Source: PVC group bacterium (lineage in GTDB: Bacteria; GCA-001730085; JADFSZ01). From it: DNA of 10,008 bases. Below are positions 6,791 through 10,008 of this stretch, piece by piece. Every line of letters begins with the position of its first letter. Positions within the stretch are counted from its first letter, which is position 1. Location of the stretch: positions 1 to 10,008 of the forward strand of contig JADFSZ010000050.1 of assembly GCA_022560555.1 (NCBI GenBank). The letters are read 5' to 3'. Both the position numbers and the translations under genes were made by a program. Under the pieces are notes generated by a model. It was not told the DNA's origin and made no database searches. It saw only the letters and a list, made by a program, of their open reading frames with translations.

Positions 6791-7180
6791 ATGGCCGAAG
6801 GTACACAAAAAATGGAAACGATGATGAAATCTATCGAAGAGATGTCTGTTCTTGAATTGTCCGGATTCGTGAAAGCTCTCGAAGATAAATTTGGTGTCAG
6901 TGCCGCTGCCCCGGTGGCTGTTGCGGGTGGGGCGGCTCCGGAAGGAGATGCCGCTGCTGTCGAAGAGAAAACAGCTTTTGACGTTGTTTTAACGGAAGTG
7001 GGCGGACAAAAAATCCAAGTGATCAAAGAAATCCGCAGCTTAACCGAATTGAGCCTGAAGGAGGCGAAAGAACTTACGGACAACGCGCCGAAACCGATTA
7101 AAACCGGTGTGCCGAAAGACGAAGCGGAAAAGATTCAGAAAGCTATTGAAAAAGCCGGCGGTAAAGCCGAGATTAAATAA
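6791..7180 (+). CDS. rplL: 50S ribosomal protein L7/L12
   Basis: Multi-copy acidic stalk protein that recruits EF-Tu, EF-G and other GTPases. The 129 residues have the standard plan: N-terminal dimerisation and L10-binding helices (about 9-38; Ser-Val-Leu-Glu-Leu then Ala-Leu-Glu-Asp-Lys-Phe-Gly-Val), an Ala/Gly/Pro-rich hinge (about 38-57), and the C-terminal factor-binding domain (60-129; Lys-Ile-Gln-Val-Ile-Lys-Glu-Ile-Arg, Leu-Lys-Glu-Ala-Lys-Glu-Leu, then Ala-Gly-Gly-Lys-Ala-Glu-Ile-Lys). The usual Thr-Gly-Leu-Gly-Leu-Lys-Glu is Thr-Glu-Leu-Ser-Leu-Lys-Glu here (85-91), so both glycines are replaced. A strong GGGAGG at 6777-6782, 8 nt from the start, fits the need for several copies per ribosome. 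Confidence 0.98.
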   Translation: MAEGTQKMETMMKSIEEMSVLELSGFVKALEDKFGVSAAAPVAVAGGAAPEGDAAAVEEKTAFDVVLTEVGGQKIQVIKEIRSLTELSLKEAKELTDNAPKPIKTGVPKDEAEKIQKAIEKAGGKAEIK

Positions 7181-7223
7181 GCGGGGTATTTTCCTCGCTA
7201 AGAAGGCACCCGATAAGGGTGCT
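7180..7223 (+). terminator. Two tandem hairpins after rplL, probable attenuator or processing site
   Basis: Hairpin 1: A plus GCGGGG (7180-7186) pairs with CCTCGC plus T (7193-7199), one G-U, loop TATTTT. Hairpin 2: GCACCC (7206-7211) pairs with GGGTGC (7217-7222), loop GATAA, extendable by one G-U. Neither is followed by a clear T-run, so full termination is unlikely. In E. coli the rplL-rpoB gap holds a partial terminator and an RNase III site that lower rpoB relative to rplL; the position suggests the same role here by analogy. Confidence 0.5.
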
Positions 7224-7225
7224 GT

Positions 7226-7261
7226 CAATCATCAATATTCAATAGTCATTTGTCATTTGAC
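7226..7261. repeat. Short GTCATTT / CAAT repeat tract before rpoB
   Basis: Two exact tandem copies of GTCATTT (7245-7258), preceded by CAAT units at 7226-7229, 7233-7236 and 7240-7243. Small and of low complexity; a third repeat-built spacer in this operon, with a motif different from those at 3479-3628 and 4752-4835. Confidence 0.5.
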
Positions 7262-7272
7262 TGGGGGCTCCC

Positions 7273-10008
7273 ATGGTGGACCAAAATAAACATGTTTCGC
7301 GGATGAATTTTCAGAAGCTCACCGATCCTATCGAAATGCCGTTTTTGATCGACACACAAAGGATTTCGTATGAGGCTTTTCTTAAGACCGGTATTAAAGA
7401 AGTTTTTAAAGAAGTATTCCCGATTGAAAGCTATGACGGGACTATGCGCCTGGATTACGTAAGATGTTATTTTGAGAAGGCAAAATACGATATTCCGGAG
7501 TGTATTCGTCGTGGACTAACGTTTGCGTCTCCTCTGATGGTGAAGCTGCGGCTTCGCCAGAGCAAGGATATCCGGGAGCAGGATATTTATCTTGGCGATA
7601 TTCCCCTGATGACCAAAACAGGAACGTTTGTGATTAACGGCGCGGAGCGTGTCGTTGTGAACCAGCTTCAAAGGTCCCCGGGATTATGCTTTGAGAAAAA
7701 ACTTCATCCCAACGGTAAAAGCCTTTATTCTGTTCGTATCATTCCCTATCGTGGGGCATGGTTGGAATTTGAATTTGATGTTAACGACATATTGTATGTT
7801 GTTATCGACCGGCGCCGTAAAATGCTCGCAACCACCCTTCTCAGATGTTTGAAATATGTGACGGATGAGGAAATTCTCAAACTTTTTTATGAGACAGAAA
7901 AAATTAAACTTGCCGGCAAGGTTTCCGAAAAAAAGATCATCGGAAGAATTCTCGCTCAAGATGTTATTGATCCTAAGACGAAAGACATTTTAGCCACCGT
8001 GAATGAAGAGATCACAACAACGATCTTAAAGACATTTGAGCACGCGGGGGTTACAAAGATTGAGCTTAAGAAAGCGAGTGAAGACAATTCAATCGTTAAT
8101 ACACTTGTGAAGGATATCAAAAAAACACAGGATGAAGCCTTTGTGGATTTTTACAGACGTCTCAGGCCGGGCGATCCGCCGTCACTCGAAAGTGCGAAGG
8201 GACTCATTCACCGCATGTTTTTTGACCCCAAACACTATGATTTAGCCCGTGTGGGGAGATTTAAGCTTAATCAAAAACTCAACCTTAAGAACGTGGATCT
8301 AAACGAACGGCTTCTCAGACCCATTGATATTGTTGAAGCGATCCGGCAGTTGATTTCCCTGAAAAACGGGAGGGGATTGGTGGATGATATTGATCATTTA
8401 GGAAACCGGCGCGTGCGAACTGTCGGCGAACTTGTGCAAAATCAGTTTCATATCGGCCTGGCCCGTTTGGAGAGATCTATTCGGGAGCGTATGAGCATTC
8501 ATGACGATGAAAGTGTTACGCCTCACAACCTGATCAACTCTAAACTCGTATCCTCTACCATTAAAGATTTCTTTCAGCGCAGTCAATTGTCACAGTTTAT
8601 GGATCAAGTGAATCCCTTGTCCGAGTTGACGCACAAGCGTCGTCTGAGCGCACTGGGGCCCGGTGGATTGAGTCGGGAACGTGCGGGATTTGAAGTGCGC
8701 GATGTGCATTACACGCATTACGGACGTGTGTGTCCCATTGAAACACCGGAAGGTCCGAATATCGGACTCATTTCGTCCTTGTCAACGTATGCGCGCGTGA
8801 ACGAGCTTGGATTTATCGAAACGCCTTATCGTATCGTCAAAGATGGCGTTGTGACTAGTAAAATTGATTATCTTTCAGCCGATATTGAAGATGAATCCGT
8901 TATTGCTCAGGCCAACGCACCGTTGGATGAAAAAGGGAAATTCCTCAACAAGGAAGTCCTGTGCCGGGCTCGAGGTGATTTTCCTAAAAAAGATCCGAAA
9001 GATATCGATTATATGGATGTGTCCCCTAAGCAACTCGTGAGTGTGGCCGCATCATTGATCCCATTTTTGGAACACGACGATGCGAACCGGGCCCTGATGG
9101 GATCGAACATGCAGCGTCAGGCTGTTCCTTTGCTTTATCCCGAAGAACCTGTTGTCGGCACCGGGATGGAATATAAAGTGGCTAAAGACTCCGGCGCTAT
9201 GATCATTGCTGATCGTGCGGGCGAAGTGAAAGAGGCCACAAGCAGACGTATTGTCATCAAAACCAAAGCCGGGACCGATGAATATATTCTCAAAAAATTC
9301 CAACGTTCCAATTCAGGAACATGTATCAATCAACGTCCTCTGGTTAAGCGGGGAGATAAAGTTTTCACGCATCAGGTTATCGGCGATGGCCCCGCAACGA
9401 AAAACGGAGAATTGGCTTTAGGACAAAACGTTCTTGTCGCGTTCATGCCCTGGGAAGGTTATAACTTCGAAGATGCCATTATTGTCAGTGAGCGGCTCAT
9501 CAAAGACAATATCTATACCTCCATTCATATAGAAGAGTTTACTGTTGAAGCTCGTGATACAAAACTCGGAAAAGAAGAAATCACACGTGATATTCCAAAT
9601 GTGTCCGAAGACGCTCTGCGTAATTTAGACGACGAAGGAATTATTTGTATGGGAGCCGAGGTTAAGCCGGGAGACATTCTTGTCGGGAAAATCACCCCTA
9701 AAAGCGAAACGGAGCTTTCTCCGGAAGAAAAGCTTTTACGTGCTATTTTTGGTGAGAAAGCCGGCGATGTTCGCGATGCTTCTCTTGTGGTCCCTCCCGG
9801 AGTGGAGGGAATCGTGATCGGAACAGACGTTTTTTCCCGTAAGGACAAGGGACATACAGATGATGAGCGTATCAAAGAGATTAAAGAAATTGATCGGATC
9901 AAAAAAGAGACTAAAGAACAGATTGAAGAAGTGGTTACCGTTCGCGATGAACTATTACGCGAATGCTTAGTAGGGCAAGTACTTGAGGAAAGTTTGATGG
10001 ATCAGGAA
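7273..10008 (+). CDS. rpoB: RNA polymerase beta subunit (3' end outside window)
   Basis: Catalytic core subunit of RNA polymerase. 912 codons run without a stop to the right edge; typical bacterial proteins have about 1,150-1,380 residues, so the last quarter is missing. Seen in order: Asn-Gly-x-Glu-Arg-Val-Val-Val-x-Gln-Leu-x-Arg-Ser-Pro-Gly (122-137), Val-Gly-Arg-Phe-Lys-Leu-Asn (about 330), the rifampicin-binding cluster Ser-Gln-Leu-Ser-Gln-Phe-Met-Asp (Asp444, His454 and Ser459 correspond to E. coli 516, 526 and 531, all wild type), [10 protein letters not shown], and Asn-Phe-Glu-Asp (731-734; Glu733/Asp734 match E. coli 813/814). The segment ends in a charged stretch near the flap. The start at ATG 7273 has GGGGG at 7263-7267, 5 nt upstream; Met11 (7303) is an alternative. 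rpoC is expected beyond the window. Confidence 0.98.
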   Translation, partial: MVDQNKHVSRMNFQKLTDPIEMPFLIDTQRISYEAFLKTGIKEVFKEVFPIESYDGTMRLDYVRCYFEKAKYDIPECIRRGLTFASPLMVKLRLRQSKDIREQDIYLGDIPLMTKTGTFVINGAERVVVNQLQRSPGLCFEKKLHPNGKSLYSVRIIPYRGAWLEFEFDVNDILYVVIDRRRKMLATTLLRCLKYVTDEEILKLFYETEKIKLAGKVSEKKIIGRILAQDVIDPKTKDILATVNEEITTTILKTFEHAGVTKIELKKASEDNSIVNTLVKDIKKTQDEAFVDFYRRLRPGDPPSLESAKGLIHRMFFDPKHYDLARVGRFKLNQKLNLKNVDLNERLLRPIDIVEAIRQLISLKNGRGLVDDIDHLGNRRVRTVGELVQNQFHIGLARLERSIRERMSIHDDESVTPHNLINSKLVSSTIKDFFQRSQLSQFMDQVNPLSELTHKRRLSALGPGGLSRERAGFEVRDVHYTHYGRVCPIETPEGPNIGLISSLSTYARVNELGFIETPYRIVKDGVVTSKIDYLSADIEDESVIAQANAPLDEKGKFLNKEVLCRARGDFPKKDPKDIDYMDVSPKQLVSVAASLIPFLEHDDANRALMGSNMQRQAVPLLYPEEPVVGTGMEYKVAKDSGAMIIADRAGEVKEATSRRIVIKTKAGTDEYILKKFQRSNSGTCINQRPLVKRGDKVFTHQVIGDGPATKNGELALGQNVLVAFMPWEGYNFEDAIIVSERLIKDNIYTSIHIEEFTVEARDTKLGKEEITRDIPNVSEDALRNLDDEGIICMGAEVKPGDILVGKITPKSETELSPEEKLLRAIFGEKAGDVRDASLVVPPGVEGIVIGTDVFSRKDKGHTDDERIKEIKEIDRIKKETKEQIEEVVTVRDELLRECLVGQVLEESLMDQE

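Noticed and set aside
6559-7083. 174-codon minus-strand ORF across the end of rplJ and rplL
   Set aside because: Ser/Phe/Leu-rich complement of the Glu/Lys-rich L10 tail and Ala-rich L7/L12; spans two real genes and their spacer.
8581-8649. Rifampicin resistance substitutions in rpoB
   Set aside because: The main positions (E. coli 516, 526, 531 equivalents) are Asp, His and Ser as in sensitive enzymes; Val in place of Asn518 appears to be ordinary variation between phyla.

Overview
This window is a chromosomal core-housekeeping segment, all on the + strand: a bacterial translation and transcription superoperon (tRNA-Thr, tuf, rpmG, tRNA-Trp, secE, nusG, rplK, rplA, rplJ, rplL, rpoB) preceded by a short cluster of an anchored TPR-like protein, rsmD and coaD. 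The order matches the classical tufB-secE-nusG-rplKAJL-rpoBC arrangement, including tRNA-Thr before tuf and tRNA-Trp before secE. Base composition is moderate. The proteins are clearly bacterial but not close to Escherichia or Bacillus at the level I can judge. An uncultured, deep-branching lineage (for instance of the Omnitrophota/Elusimicrobiota/PVC kind) would fit, but this is an impression and not a demonstrated placement.

Layout. 28-1825: three tightly packed genes (TPR-like protein overlapping rsmD by 4 nt, then coaD after 26 nt). 1826-2123: intergenic region with an AT-rich palindrome, a full-consensus sigma70-type promoter (TTGACA, 16 nt, TATAAT), an untranslated leader and a weaker second promoter candidate. 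2124-3469: tRNA-Thr(GGT) and tuf. 3470-3638: spacer with short CATGCG/GTCGCATGACG-type repeats in both orientations. 3639-3914: rpmG and tRNA-Trp(CCA). 3947-3994: a 10-11 bp hairpin ending in T residues. 4021-4748: secE and nusG, overlapping at ATGA. 4749-4854: spacer made of CGCGGAT/ATCCGCG repeats. 4855-7180: rplK, rplA, rplJ, rplL. 7181-7272: two tandem hairpins and a small GTCATTT repeat. 7273-10008: rpoB, open at the right edge (912 codons visible).

The genes work together: EF-Tu delivers aminoacyl-tRNA, L7/L12 on the L10 stalk recruits it, L11 and L1 flank the factor-binding region and E-site, NusG and RpoB belong to the transcription machinery, and SecE to the export channel. rsmD (16S rRNA methylation) and coaD (coenzyme A synthesis) are common housekeeping neighbours of each other.

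I found no mobile element, CRISPR array, defence system or new gene cluster. The points most worth a second look are molecular. EF-Tu has a rebuilt switch I loop, five residues longer than in E. coli and without the conserved Arg-Gly before the Mg-binding Thr. L10 has an extra charged C-terminal tail of about 80 residues. Three spacers of the operon are built from different short repetitive motifs.
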